Below, one piece after another: positions 11,126 through 19,448 of a DNA stretch of 64,000 bases. The position numbers and the translations under genes are program-made. The notes below the pieces were generated by a model. That model searched no databases, was not told the DNA's origin, and saw only the letters and a list, made by a program, of their open reading frames with translations. Source of the DNA: Anaerolineales bacterium (GTDB lineage: Bacteria > Chloroflexota > Anaerolineae > Anaerolineales > UBA11579). Within the stretch, counting starts at the first letter, position 1; every line of letters starts with the position of its first letter. Location: positions 1 to 64,000 of the forward strand of contig JAHBVC010000002.1 in the NCBI GenBank assembly GCA_019637755.1. The letters are read 5' to 3'.

Positions 11126-13813
11126 CTATGCATCCTTTCCGGTTTTGGTGATGACGAGGTTGAGTAGTTCACCCGCGGCAAACTGCTCAGCGAGGGTGTG
11201 CATGGGAGTGTGGTTCTCTTCCACCAGGTCGGTCTTGCCAGTCAGCGCCAGGCCAGCGCCCAGCGAGAGCGAACCAGAGGGCTGCGGCGCGGCCTCGGCG
11301 TTGAACATGCGCAGGATGTAGCCTTCGCCACCGTCAGACTTGATCAGTGTGCCAAAGCTGGCATCTGAGTCGATCGAGGCGAACTTGAAGTGCGCCGGCA
11401 GCGCCGGTACCCACGGGTTGATGGGGAAGTAGCTGATCAGGAAGAAAGTGGGATCGATCTTCTGCTTCTGGCTGTAGATCGGGTCTACGGCGAAGATGGC
11501 GTACTCGCGGAAGAGCTTGTTGCCATCCAGCGTGGCCGAGAAGCCAATACCAAAGTCAAACTCCACCGTCCCCTGCATTTGATGGGTGGGCGCGGGCAGC
11601 AGGCGCTCCGGCATGCCGCTGGGGCGGCCTGGACGGCGGTGGCGGTCGGGCAGGCCCACGTAGCCCATGGCACGCAGTACGGTGAGCATCAGGTCACCAA
11701 AGCCCTCACCCACGAATTCGTATTCCTTGAGGCTGCGAGTGAAGACGGTGAGCACGCCCTGCTCGTCCTGGGTGCTGACATGGTTGAGCAGCGGGCCGGT
11801 GGCGCTGGGCTCTTCGAAGTACTTCAGTTCCTTCCAGATCGCCATTTCCTCGCGCACACAAGGGCGCTCAATGAGGCTGTACTGCGCCCCGGCATGGAAG
11901 GTTTCGATGGTTTTGTGGGTGCGAATGCCGATGCGCAGGCGGTGGTCTACGCTGCTGTTGACCACCTCGCCGCGCACGCGTAGGATGCCACTGTCATCCA
12001 GGCTGAGCTTCACCCAGAACGGCAGCGTGTGATCAGCTACCTTCAGCTTGCGCTGCTCCAGATTGCTGGGGATGGCCATCTCGCCTTCGAAGAGCATCTC
12101 GGCGTGCAAGCCAGTCTGCGTGCTGGTCTTGAAGTCGGCGGCGGTGATTTCGCGCGTCACCAGCCACTCGTCTTCGGGGGCCGGATAGTCGTAATCGTAG
12201 CTGTCACCTTCGTCGCCGCCGTCCTGCAGGAACAGCGCACGCTGCACGCTCTGGCCGGTGCGCTTGTCAGTGATGGTGATGCCCTCAGCATCGCAGCTCA
12301 CGCTGAGGAACTCATTCTCGATACTGTGCTGATTCTGTGGGACGACCACTTCGGGAGCCTGGTCGCCCTGCTCCACTACGGAGAGGGTCTTGTAAGAGAT
12401 ACCGTCAAACTCGCCCAGGTTGCAAACAATTTCTGTGCGGTAGAACCACACGTCTTCGTTCATATCGGCCGGATTCTTGCGTGCCACGCCCCAATAGTGC
12501 TTGACCTGCTCCAGCACGGTGTACGGCAGGGTCTTGCCCTCCAGCTCCAGAGTGAAGCCGGGGCCGCGCGACACGATGGAGAGGCGCTGCACCATCTCGC
12601 GCTTCCACGGCAGGCTGTTGATGACCACCAGCGCCATACCGGGCAGCTGGCTGTCATCTACTGAGAAGGACAGCAGACGGCACAAGTAATCACGCGTGCC
12701 ACGCATGATGTTGTACGAGATGGTGGCCATGTCTTTGATGGCTTTGTTGGTCTCATCACCGTGGGTGGCGGAGCCGTGGGTCTGGCAATTGACCAGCTTG
12801 TACCAGGTCTCATCGATGAGGCCCTGGTCGTAAGGGATACCCACCGCATCCAGCATGGCCATCATGGGCTGCACTTCGTAGGAGATGCGGCGCTCTACGC
12901 GGTCAATCAGGGTCTTGATGTCCGAGCGCGCCGAGTGCATGCCATTCATATGAAGGCGGTGATATTGCGGCGAGAGGATCTCGCCCACATGTGTCTTTAG
13001 GTCTTTGCCGTTCTTACGTACATGCTCAAAATACTCGGCCCAGGTGGTGTACTTGAATTCAATGCGGTCTTGAATGCTGTTGTAGTGCTTGATCTTCTCG
13101 GGAATGTCCAGCATGACTGGGTTCTGGTCAAAGCCCAGCGGGAAGACGAACTCGTTCTTGAGCGTGCTGCGTTCTACGAGGCGGTCGATCAGCTTAGCGA
13201 CATCGATCTTGTTGTAGTCCTCGGCCTCGTTGGTGAACAGCTTGCCGTCACGGAAGGCGTGGGCGCCGTAGCCGTAACCAGACAGCAGCACATTGCACAG
13301 TACCTGGCTGCCGTCATTGGATTTGAAGTAAAACTCATTACCGAGCCCGTAGATATCGCCCACCCCACGGGTGAAGACGAACTCTTTTATGCCGAACTGG
13401 TTGTAGATCTTGGGCATGTCGCTGGCGGCGCCGAACGGGTCTGCCAGATAGGCAATGCGTGAGGCTTTGCCCAGCTTCTTGGCGTTCTTGATGCCTAGGC
13501 GCAGGTTGTTAACCACCGACTCAGCGGAGCTCATGTAGGTATCGAGCTGAGACACAAACGGCCCAATGACCAGCTTGCCACTGGACACCAGGCCGCGCAC
13601 CTCTTCGGTATCCTCAGGGTGGAGCTGAAGATATTCGTCAATCGCCACGGTTTGTCCGTCAAAGAAGAAATCTTTGACGCGGCCATCAGCAAAGGCGCGC
13701 ATCATCTCGCGCATGTTGTAGGCAAACACCACCATCGACTCTTGCGAGCTAAACCACCAATACGGGTCCCAATGGGTATGGTGAATACCGTGAGCGATCA
13801 GTTTCTCAGACAT
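11126..13813 (-). CDS. GH38 alpha-mannosidase (MngB-like)
   Basis: Family 38 glycoside hydrolase, 895 aa, close to the size of E. coli MngB. The metal-binding HTHWDPYW motif is at residues 12-19, and Asp125 in YLADPFGAASD is the likely nucleophile. The central three-helix and C-terminal beta domains follow. Family members cleave alpha-mannosides or, in MngB, 2-O-(6-phosphomannosyl)-glycerate after PTS uptake. With no signal peptide it is cytosolic, which suits hydrolysis of a PTS-phosphorylated mannoside. Mannose-6-phosphate would then go to the isomerase just upstream. It sits between manA (4-nt gap) and EIIB. Confidence 0.9.
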   Translation of the reverse strand: MSEKLIAHGIHHTHWDPYWWFSSQESMVVFAYNMREMMRAFADGRVKDFFFDGQTVAIDEYLQLHPEDTEEVRGLVSSGKLVIGPFVSQLDTYMSSAESVVNNLRLGIKNAKKLGKASRIAYLADPFGAASDMPKIYNQFGIKEFVFTRGVGDIYGLGNEFYFKSNDGSQVLCNVLLSGYGYGAHAFRDGKLFTNEAEDYNKIDVAKLIDRLVERSTLKNEFVFPLGFDQNPVMLDIPEKIKHYNSIQDRIEFKYTTWAEYFEHVRKNGKDLKTHVGEILSPQYHRLHMNGMHSARSDIKTLIDRVERRISYEVQPMMAMLDAVGIPYDQGLIDETWYKLVNCQTHGSATHGDETNKAIKDMATISYNIMRGTRDYLCRLLSFSVDDSQLPGMALVVINSLPWKREMVQRLSIVSRGPGFTLELEGKTLPYTVLEQVKHYWGVARKNPADMNEDVWFYRTEIVCNLGEFDGISYKTLSVVEQGDQAPEVVVPQNQHSIENEFLSVSCDAEGITITDKRTGQSVQRALFLQDGGDEGDSYDYDYPAPEDEWLVTREITAADFKTSTQTGLHAEMLFEGEMAIPSNLEQRKLKVADHTLPFWVKLSLDDSGILRVRGEVVNSSVDHRLRIGIRTHKTIETFHAGAQYSLIERPCVREEMAIWKELKYFEEPSATGPLLNHVSTQDEQGVLTVFTRSLKEYEFVGEGFGDLMLTVLRAMGYVGLPDRHRRPGRPSGMPERLLPAPTHQMQGTVEFDFGIGFSATLDGNKLFREYAIFAVDPIYSQKQKIDPTFFLISYFPINPWVPALPAHFKFASIDSDASFGTLIKSDGGEGYILRMFNAEAAPQPSGSLSLGAGLALTGKTDLVEENHTPMHTLAEQFAAGELLNLVITKTGKDA

Positions 13814-13817
13814 ACTG

Positions 13818-15602
13818 CTACTTATCCTCTCTTACAAAGGCCTTGTGCAGCACTACCGGCTGCTTGCCTTGTGCAATCACTTCGTAACGGCCCAGGCTGG
13901 CGGGCACCAGAATGACATCCAGGTACTTGGCGTCATAACCTTTGCTGGGGTCTGCTACTGATTGGACGCGAACGGCCTCGCCGTCTACCACGGTGAGCAC
14001 GCAAAAATCGCCGTGGTTGTCACCCGGGTAGCGGCTGCCGGTTTCCATTTCGATGCGATGGGTCTCGAAAAAGATCTCTTCGTGCTGCCCTACCAGCAGC
14101 TCACGCCAGCCTTCGCCAGTGGCAAAAGGACGCGGCTCAAAGGCAATGTTCTCCATCACCCACTTTTCATCGCGCTCAAAGCGCAAGGCCTGCTCACCCA
14201 GCTTGGTGTGCAGCGGGCGGGGCTTGCCGGTGATGTCCATGCGCGTGTAGTCATACATCTTATAGGTGTAGGCGCTCATCGTCAGCGTGCCGAGTTCCAA
14301 CACCAGCTGGTTGCGGCCAGAGGCGTGGACTGTACCCGCTGGCAGGAGGATTTGGCGGCCCACGTTGGATGGGATGGCATGCACATAGGCCTGGTAATCC
14401 ACCAGCGAGCTGTCTTTCTCAGACTGGCGCACCAGCTCCAAGAACTTGTGCGGATCGGCATCCGAGCGGAAGCCGCAGTAGGTAGCCGCGCCGTGCCCGG
14501 TGAGCACGACGTAATAGGCCTCGTGCTGGGCGGCGTAATCACCATACAGCTCACGCGCCATGGCGTCGTTGGGATGGCACTGCACCGACATATTGCCGTT
14601 GCTGTGCCATGTATCATCGTAGTTGAAGCGGATGGGCAGGTAACTGCCAAAACGGGCGTGCAGCTTGGGGCCAATTACGCCCTGCGCCACCGCATCCATA
14701 AAGGTAAGGAAGGGGATGTCGATGAGGTGCTCACCACTCTGCGCCAGCAAGCTGGCTTCGGTATGAATGAGCTCAAACGACCAGGCTACTTTGTCTACCA
14801 GGTCTTTGGGCACGTTGCGGTAGCGCTGCAGGAACTGGCCGCCCCACACACCCTCGACATATACGGGCTTGGCGCGCAGCGGGCGCGCTTGCAACTGCTC
14901 ACACACCGCCTGCAGGGAGCGGCCGCTGAGCAGGCTGAACGAGAGGCTAGAGTCAAGCAGGTAGTGGTCAATCAGCCCCCCCTGCACCAGTTGCTTACGC
15001 AAACCCACGGCCAACTCATTGTCAATGAAATAGGTCTGGCGCACGGTGGTATCCATGTCGTATTCGCCGTTGCTGCCCAGGCACTGATACTGGCCGGCGA
15101 ATACACGCCACGCTTCGTCTTTGGGCGTTACGTCAACGAAGGCGATTGCGGCAGCCGCGTGCCGCGGCTGGGCGGCTGCGCTGCCCAGGCCGAAGAGCAC
15201 CGTGCTAGCATCCGCCGGCACGCTGGCGAGGAAGGCGGCAAGCGCCTGGCTATCGAAGAAGGGCTCATAGCCCTGATCGAACAGCCTGCCGAAGATCAGC
15301 TCCGGATCGGTTTCGCGATCCATGGGCAGATACGGGGCGAGCAGATTTCGGATGTCTTGTGGGGAGCGATAGAATTGGGAAACGTCTTGGAAGGTAACGG
15401 AAGGTGCGGCTTGGCGAATGGCATCCACCAGGCCGTTGATATTGGCGCCAGGCATACCGTCCAGCACCAACAAGCCGGTGGGAAGCTGGGCAGCCAGGGC
15501 ATTGGCAGCCTCGGTAAGCGAAGTTTTGAGATCAGCCACAGGAGCCACAGGATTAACGGCGGTGAGATCATCAAATGGAATTGGTTTGTACGCAAAGCCC
15601 AT
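13818..15602 (-). CDS. Class I mannose-6-phosphate isomerase with long N-terminal extension
   Basis: Predicted to convert mannose-6-phosphate to fructose-6-phosphate. The 594-aa protein is far longer than the usual 300-400 aa enzyme. Residues from about 300 on carry cupin metal-site motifs: NGNMSVQCHPND, then GTVHASGRNQLVLELG. The first 250 residues resemble a degenerate nucleoside-kinase-like domain (LLVLDGMPGANINGLVDAI has a P-loop-like turn without GKS/T). The ATG at 15602 has AGGAGG, but at an unusually long 15 nt. It is the first gene of the mannoside operon, facing the divergent GarR-type gene. Isomerase assignment is good; substrate and role of the extension are unknown. Confidence 0.82.
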   Translation of the reverse strand: MGFAYKPIPFDDLTAVNPVAPVADLKTSLTEAANALAAQLPTGLLVLDGMPGANINGLVDAIRQAAPSVTFQDVSQFYRSPQDIRNLLAPYLPMDRETDPELIFGRLFDQGYEPFFDSQALAAFLASVPADASTVLFGLGSAAAQPRHAAAAIAFVDVTPKDEAWRVFAGQYQCLGSNGEYDMDTTVRQTYFIDNELAVGLRKQLVQGGLIDHYLLDSSLSFSLLSGRSLQAVCEQLQARPLRAKPVYVEGVWGGQFLQRYRNVPKDLVDKVAWSFELIHTEASLLAQSGEHLIDIPFLTFMDAVAQGVIGPKLHARFGSYLPIRFNYDDTWHSNGNMSVQCHPNDAMARELYGDYAAQHEAYYVVLTGHGAATYCGFRSDADPHKFLELVRQSEKDSSLVDYQAYVHAIPSNVGRQILLPAGTVHASGRNQLVLELGTLTMSAYTYKMYDYTRMDITGKPRPLHTKLGEQALRFERDEKWVMENIAFEPRPFATGEGWRELLVGQHEEIFFETHRIEMETGSRYPGDNHGDFCVLTVVDGEAVRVQSVADPSKGYDAKYLDVILVPASLGRYEVIAQGKQPVVLHKAFVREDK

Positions 15603-15628
15603 GCTTACCGGCCGCAGCCTCCTGAGTA

Positions 15629-15640
15629 CATAATGTTATG
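15629..15640. promoter_or_regulatory. Candidate operator in the manA/garR divergent region
   Basis: The perfect 12-bp palindrome CATAATGTTATG lies in the AT-rich 112-bp gap between the divergent manA and GarR-type genes. The AT-rich stretch beside it (15641-15660) holds possible -10 elements on the manA strand. A site for the cluster's GntR regulator is a reasonable guess; no second copy in the window supports it. Confidence 0.35.
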
Positions 15641-15714
15641 ACAATATATTATTATCAAACAAGCCTGTCAAGGGTAGTTCGCCCCACAAACGCAGCCACA
15701 AGGAGCAGCAGCAT

Positions 15715-16608
15715 ATGAGCAATTCCCCCACCCTCGGTTTTATCGGTCTGGGCCTGATGGGCAAACCGATGGCCGCCCATCTATTGAAGGCCGGCTTCCC
15801 GCTGTGGGTACACAACCGCAGCCAGGCCGCCGTCGACGAGCTGGTGGCCCAAGGCGCCCACCAAGCCGGCTCGGCTAGAGAAGTGGCCGAACACGCCGAG
15901 ATCATCATGACCTGCCTGCCTGACTCGCCCGATGTAGAAGGCTGCGTGTTAGGCGAAGATGGCATCCTCTCCGGCGCACAGCCCGGCCTGATCGTGATCG
16001 ACCACTCGACGATCAAACCGGCCACGGCGCGGCACCTGGCCGCGGCGCTGGCCGCGCGCGGCATGCACTTCCTCGATGCGCCGGTGAGCGGCGGCCAGAT
16101 TGGCGCGCAGAACGGCACGCTGACCACCATGGTGGGCGGTGACGCCGCCGCGCTGGAAACGGCCCGACCGGCCCTGGCAGCCTTTAGTAAGGCGATCACG
16201 CACATCGGCGGGCCGGGGGCGGGCCAGGTAGCCAAGTGCTGCAACCAGATGATGGTGGCGGCGCAAATGGCGGTCATGGCCGAGCTGCTGATCCTGGCTC
16301 GCAAAGCCGAGGTGGACGCGCAGAAGGTGGTGGCCGCCATCCGCGGCGGCGCCGCCCAATGCTGGACGCTGGACAATAAGCCGCAGCTGCTCTTCGAGGG
16401 CAAGCGCCAGCCAGGCTTCAAAGCCTATATGCAGGTGAAGGATCTGGGCATCGTGATGGAAACCGCCAAGGAGTTGGGCATGCCGCTGCCCGCCACCGCT
16501 GCCAACACACAACTTTTCAACGCCATGATGGCGCTGGGCATGCAAGACCTGGATAACTCCGCCATAGTAGGCGTGATGGAGCAGTTAGCAGGCGTGGAGC
16601 TGCTATGA
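15715..16608 (+). CDS. Beta-hydroxyacid dehydrogenase, GarR/GlxR (tartronate semialdehyde reductase) type
   Basis: NAD(P)-dependent dehydrogenase of 297 aa. The N-terminal Rossmann motif is GFIGLGLMGKPMAAHLLKAG, the substrate loop is FLDAPVSGGQIGAQNGTLT, and the catalytic Lys lies in AGQVAKCCNQMM; these are hallmarks of the 3-hydroxyisobutyrate/tartronate semialdehyde reductase family. GarR interconverts tartronate semialdehyde and D-glycerate. If the adjacent operon releases glycerate from mannosylglycerate, this enzyme would handle that half of the molecule, though this is inference. The ATG at 15715 follows AGGAG at about 9 nt. Confidence 0.88.
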   Translation: MSNSPTLGFIGLGLMGKPMAAHLLKAGFPLWVHNRSQAAVDELVAQGAHQAGSAREVAEHAEIIMTCLPDSPDVEGCVLGEDGILSGAQPGLIVIDHSTIKPATARHLAAALAARGMHFLDAPVSGGQIGAQNGTLTTMVGGDAAALETARPALAAFSKAITHIGGPGAGQVAKCCNQMMVAAQMAVMAELLILARKAEVDAQKVVAAIRGGAAQCWTLDNKPQLLFEGKRQPGFKAYMQVKDLGIVMETAKELGMPLPATAANTQLFNAMMALGMQDLDNSAIVGVMEQLAGVELL

Positions 16609-17126
16609 GCCTGAGTAACGAAGCGCTGTGGCGCCAATACGGTGCAGCGATCGACGAGCTGGCTCTAGTGATTGCCGATTGCCCTGCGGAACTGTGGCAG
16701 GCCAGGCTGTGGAACGACCACCCCGACCAATGGATGGCCAAGGGCTTCTCGACCTTTTGGTATCTGGGCTATCACGCCATCTTCTGGCTGGATATTCACC
16801 TGTTTGGCACAGAAGAAGGCTTCGCCCCGCCCGCGCCGTACCCATTGGTGGAGATGCAGCCACACGAAACTCTGCCCGCGGTACTCTCGAAACAAGCGCT
16901 GCTCGATTATCTGGCCATCTGCCGCCAGAAGTGCAAGGACATCGTGCTGAACCTGACGCCGGAGCAGGCCGCCCGCGTGTGCAGCTTCCCCTGGGGTGAG
17001 CCTAGCTACGGCGAACTACAGCTTTATAACCTGCGCCATCTGCAAGAGCACGCCGCGCAACTCAAGCTCTTCCTAGGCCAGCAAACCGGCTACCAAAGCC
17101 AATACGTCACCCGTGCAGAACTGTAA
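16605..17126 (+). CDS. DinB-like four-helix metal-binding protein
   Basis: A 173-aa helical protein with the DinB/YfiT-like pattern of spaced histidines: a first His in YLGYHAIFW and a pair in NLRHLQEHAAQL near the C-terminus, which together bind a divalent metal in this fold. Family members include thiol transferases and many of unknown role. It overlaps the dehydrogenase by 4 nt (ATGA), so the two are co-translated. The function cannot be specified. Confidence 0.7.
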   Translation: MSLSNEALWRQYGAAIDELALVIADCPAELWQARLWNDHPDQWMAKGFSTFWYLGYHAIFWLDIHLFGTEEGFAPPAPYPLVEMQPHETLPAVLSKQALLDYLAICRQKCKDIVLNLTPEQAARVCSFPWGEPSYGELQLYNLRHLQEHAAQLKLFLGQQTGYQSQYVTRAEL

Positions 17127-17144
17127 ATAAAAAAACGCAAAACG

Positions 17145-17873
17145 CTAAATAAATCCCTGATACACAAAGAACGCGCCCACCACCATCAGCAGCACGCCCG
17201 CCTGCAGGGTCAGGCGGCGCAGCCAGGCGGGTGCGTGCTCCTGGCGCAGCAATACCTGGCGTGCCCACCACAACTGGGCCAACGCAAACAACAGGCTGCC
17301 GCCGGCCGCCGCATACGCGCTGGCCATCGGCCAGCCGCGCTCGATGAGCTTATACAATGCCGCATACACCAGCATGCCGATCGCACTGATGTACAGCGTG
17401 CGCCATTGCACCTGGCTGGCACTGGGCTTGCTACGCCCGCGCTTGGCCTGTGCCAAGCGGCGGCTGGCTTGCACCATCACCGCCAGCACCAGGACTACCA
17501 AAATCAGCGCTGGCACCGGGGCATAGGGATGCAACTCGAAGATCTTGAAGCCCAGCGCCAGGAGCACCGCGGCGATCGCCGTGGCCGCTGGGGCACGCGC
17601 CGCCCAGGCCAGGCTGCCCCAGCCTGCCAGCAACTCGCCCGCCGCCAGCACCAGCAGCGCCACCACAAAGTTGCCCAGGTAGCGGCTTTCCGAACCGGTG
17701 AAGGTGCGCACGCCAGCCTGGCCCACGATCCACAGCGCCAGCAGCAAGTACAGCGTTAGCGCGGCGGCATGCGCCAGGCCGCGGCGTTCAGCTTCGTCTT
17801 CCAGGCGGCCAGCCGCCCAGGCGCCAACCGCAATCGCTACCACAGCAAGCACAAGCAATCCCGACCACACCAT
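17145..17873 (-). CDS. Polytopic membrane protein, possibly YhhN/lysoplasmalogenase-like
   Basis: A 242-aa protein with about seven hydrophobic helices and a basic cytoplasmic loop (RRLAQAKRGRSKPS). The last third (IGMLVYAALYKLIERG...AAGGSLLFALAQLWWARQ) is reminiscent of the YhhN fold, whose members hydrolyse lysoplasmalogens, but the match is by eye and weak. It overlaps the era stop by one nucleotide (TGATG), so it is co-expressed with era. Confidence 0.6.
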   Translation of the reverse strand: MVWSGLLVLAVVAIAVGAWAAGRLEDEAERRGLAHAAALTLYLLLALWIVGQAGVRTFTGSESRYLGNFVVALLVLAAGELLAGWGSLAWAARAPAATAIAAVLLALGFKIFELHPYAPVPALILVVLVLAVMVQASRRLAQAKRGRSKPSASQVQWRTLYISAIGMLVYAALYKLIERGWPMASAYAAAGGSLLFALAQLWWARQVLLRQEHAPAWLRRLTLQAGVLLMVVGAFFVYQGFI

Positions 17874-18778
17874 CAGTCTTTCCTCCGGGCGTAGCCCATG
17901 CGCTCCAACTGCAGCTCATCATCACGCCAGCCTTCGTTTACTTTCACGCGCAACTCCAAAAACACGTTACGTGCGCTCATTTTCTCGATCTCTTCACGCG
18001 CCGCCTGGCCAATTTTCTTGATCATGCGCCCGCCCTCGCCCACTACGATGCCCTTATGCGAGTCGCGCTCTACGAACAGGGTGGCCTCGATCTTGGCGCC
18101 CTGCTCGCCGCGTTCGAGGTACTCGTCGATGCGCACAGCGATGCCGTGGGGCACTTCATCGCGCAGCGATTGCAACGCCGCCTCGCGGATTAGGTCGGCG
18201 GCGATCTGGCGCTCCCAAAAATCGGTAATTTGGTCCGGCGGGTAGAAGGGATCGCCCGCGGGCAGCAAGGCTTCCAGCGTTTGCAGCAGCTCGGGCAGGC
18301 CGGCGCCGCTACTGGCCGAGAACTCCAGCAGCTGGACTGCGCTGGCCAGCGCGCCATACTGCTCACGGCGTGCGCTGCGCGTCTCCTCATCGCTCACCAG
18401 GTCGATCTTGTTCAGCGCCAAGAGCAGCGGCTGCTGGCGCTGGCGCGCCGCCAGGCGTTCCGCCAGGCCGCGATCCTCCTCGGTGGGCGGGGTGGAAGCA
18501 TCCACCAGGAACAGCAAGACATCGCCATCATCGAGGGCGTAGAAAGCATCGGCGTTCATAAAATCGCCCAACTTGCTGCGGCGCTGGTGCACGCCAGGGG
18601 TATCAACAAAGATCATCTGGGCCTTTTCGGTGGTCAAGATGCCCAGTTGGTTGCGCCGCGTGGTTTGCGGCTTGGAAGATACGGCCGCCACCTTTTGCCC
18701 CAACAGGGCATTCATCAAGGTGGATTTGCCCACATTGGGGCGGCCCAAAACGGATACGTAACCTGCTTTAAATGTCAT
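17873..18778 (-). CDS. era: GTPase Era
   Basis: Essential GTPase that checks 16S rRNA 3'-end maturation during 30S assembly. It contains GRPNVGKST (G1), DTPGV (G3), NKID (G4) and SAS (G5), followed by a C-terminal KH domain ([13 protein letters not shown]). The start is placed at ATG 18778 ([12 protein letters not shown]), giving 301 aa. A TAAAAT hexamer (18791-18786 on the minus strand) ends 7 nt before it and overlaps the other possible ATG at 18787, so transcription would begin at or next to this ATG. There is no Shine-Dalgarno. This looks like a leaderless mRNA. Confidence 0.95.
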   Translation of the reverse strand: MTFKAGYVSVLGRPNVGKSTLMNALLGQKVAAVSSKPQTTRRNQLGILTTEKAQMIFVDTPGVHQRRSKLGDFMNADAFYALDDGDVLLFLVDASTPPTEEDRGLAERLAARQRQQPLLLALNKIDLVSDEETRSARREQYGALASAVQLLEFSASSGAGLPELLQTLEALLPAGDPFYPPDQITDFWERQIAADLIREAALQSLRDEVPHGIAVRIDEYLERGEQGAKIEATLFVERDSHKGIVVGEGGRMIKKIGQAAREEIEKMSARNVFLELRVKVNEGWRDDELQLERMGYARRKD

Positions 18779-18809
18779 TACTTTCATTTTATCAGGGGTG
18801 GGAAAAGCG

Positions 18810-18939
18810 AGTGAGCAGGGAACGGTGATTAGTAAACAGGGGGAACGAGTAATCAGGAATAAGGGAGCAGTGATCAGTGATCAGTGATCAGTGAACAGGG
18901 AACAGGGAACAGGGAACAGGAACAGGGAACAGGGAACCC
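18810..18939. repeat. Heptanucleotide tandem repeat array
   Basis: Between era and rpsT, degenerate 7-bp units run in tandem: AGTGATC three times, AGTGAAC, then AGGGAAC repeatedly with one 6-bp slip. The upstream part (18810-18870) is a more decayed version. It does not encode protein. It resembles the other heptamer patches in this window (49268-49320 and 62188-62375). Confidence 0.85.
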
Positions 18940-19017
18940 AAAGGGTAAACCACCCACTCCTCCCAAACGGGTGAGAATTGCTCATGCACTGCTCCCTCCT
19001 CACCGCTCACCAGGCTC

Positions 19018-19046
19018 TGGACAAAGCCGCGCCAATCATGTAAAAT
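19018..19046 (+). promoter_or_regulatory. rpsT promoter
   Basis: TGGACA (19018-19023), a 17-nt spacer and TAAAAT (19041-19046) would start transcription near 19053, leaving a 5' leader of about 29 nt that contains GGAGGA. Confidence 0.7.
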
Positions 19047-19081
19047 CCCTCCGCTTTCATATAGGATTCGGAGGAATTACT

Positions 19082-19354
19082 TTGGCAAACATTAAATCTG
19101 CCATCAAGCGCAACCGGCAGAACGAGAAGCGCCGTCTGCAGAATCGTGTTTATCGCAGCTCGGCCAATACGTTTGTGCGCAAGGCCAATGCCGCCATCGC
19201 CGCGGGCGATGTAGAGCAGGCCAAGGAAGCCACCAAGGTGGCTGTGGTCGCCCTGGACAAGGCCGCCAAGAAGAGCATCATCCACGCCAACAATGCCGCT
19301 CGCCGCAAAGGTAACTTGATGAGCAAGCTGCACGCGTTGGAAACCGGCAAGTAA
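19082..19354 (+). CDS. rpsT: 30S ribosomal protein S20
   Basis: Early-binding 16S rRNA protein. The start is a TTG at 19082 ((M)ANIKSAIKRNRQNEKRRLQN), with GGAGGA 6 nt upstream; family members begin with exactly this ANIKSA segment. An open frame extends upstream, but only through repeat and promoter sequence. The 90-aa product is the normal length and strongly basic. TTG starts on rpsT are known in other bacteria, where start-codon quality matters for S20 feedback. An intrinsic terminator follows. Confidence 0.95.
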   Translation: MANIKSAIKRNRQNEKRRLQNRVYRSSANTFVRKANAAIAAGDVEQAKEATKVAVVALDKAAKKSIIHANNAARRKGNLMSKLHALETGK

Positions 19355-19374
19355 CCTGCTTACACCTGCCACCC

Positions 19375-19404
19375 AATAGGCCTGCTCACGCAGGCCTATT
19401 TTGT
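19375..19404 (+). terminator. Intrinsic terminator of rpsT
   Basis: An 11-bp perfect stem (AATAGGCCTGC / GCAGGCCTATT) with a TCAC loop runs into TTGTT, 21 bp after the rpsT stop. Confidence 0.8.
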
Positions 19405-19448
19405 TGCCAGGCGGCGCAGCCCCCTCACCTGCCGTATAATCACGCCCT

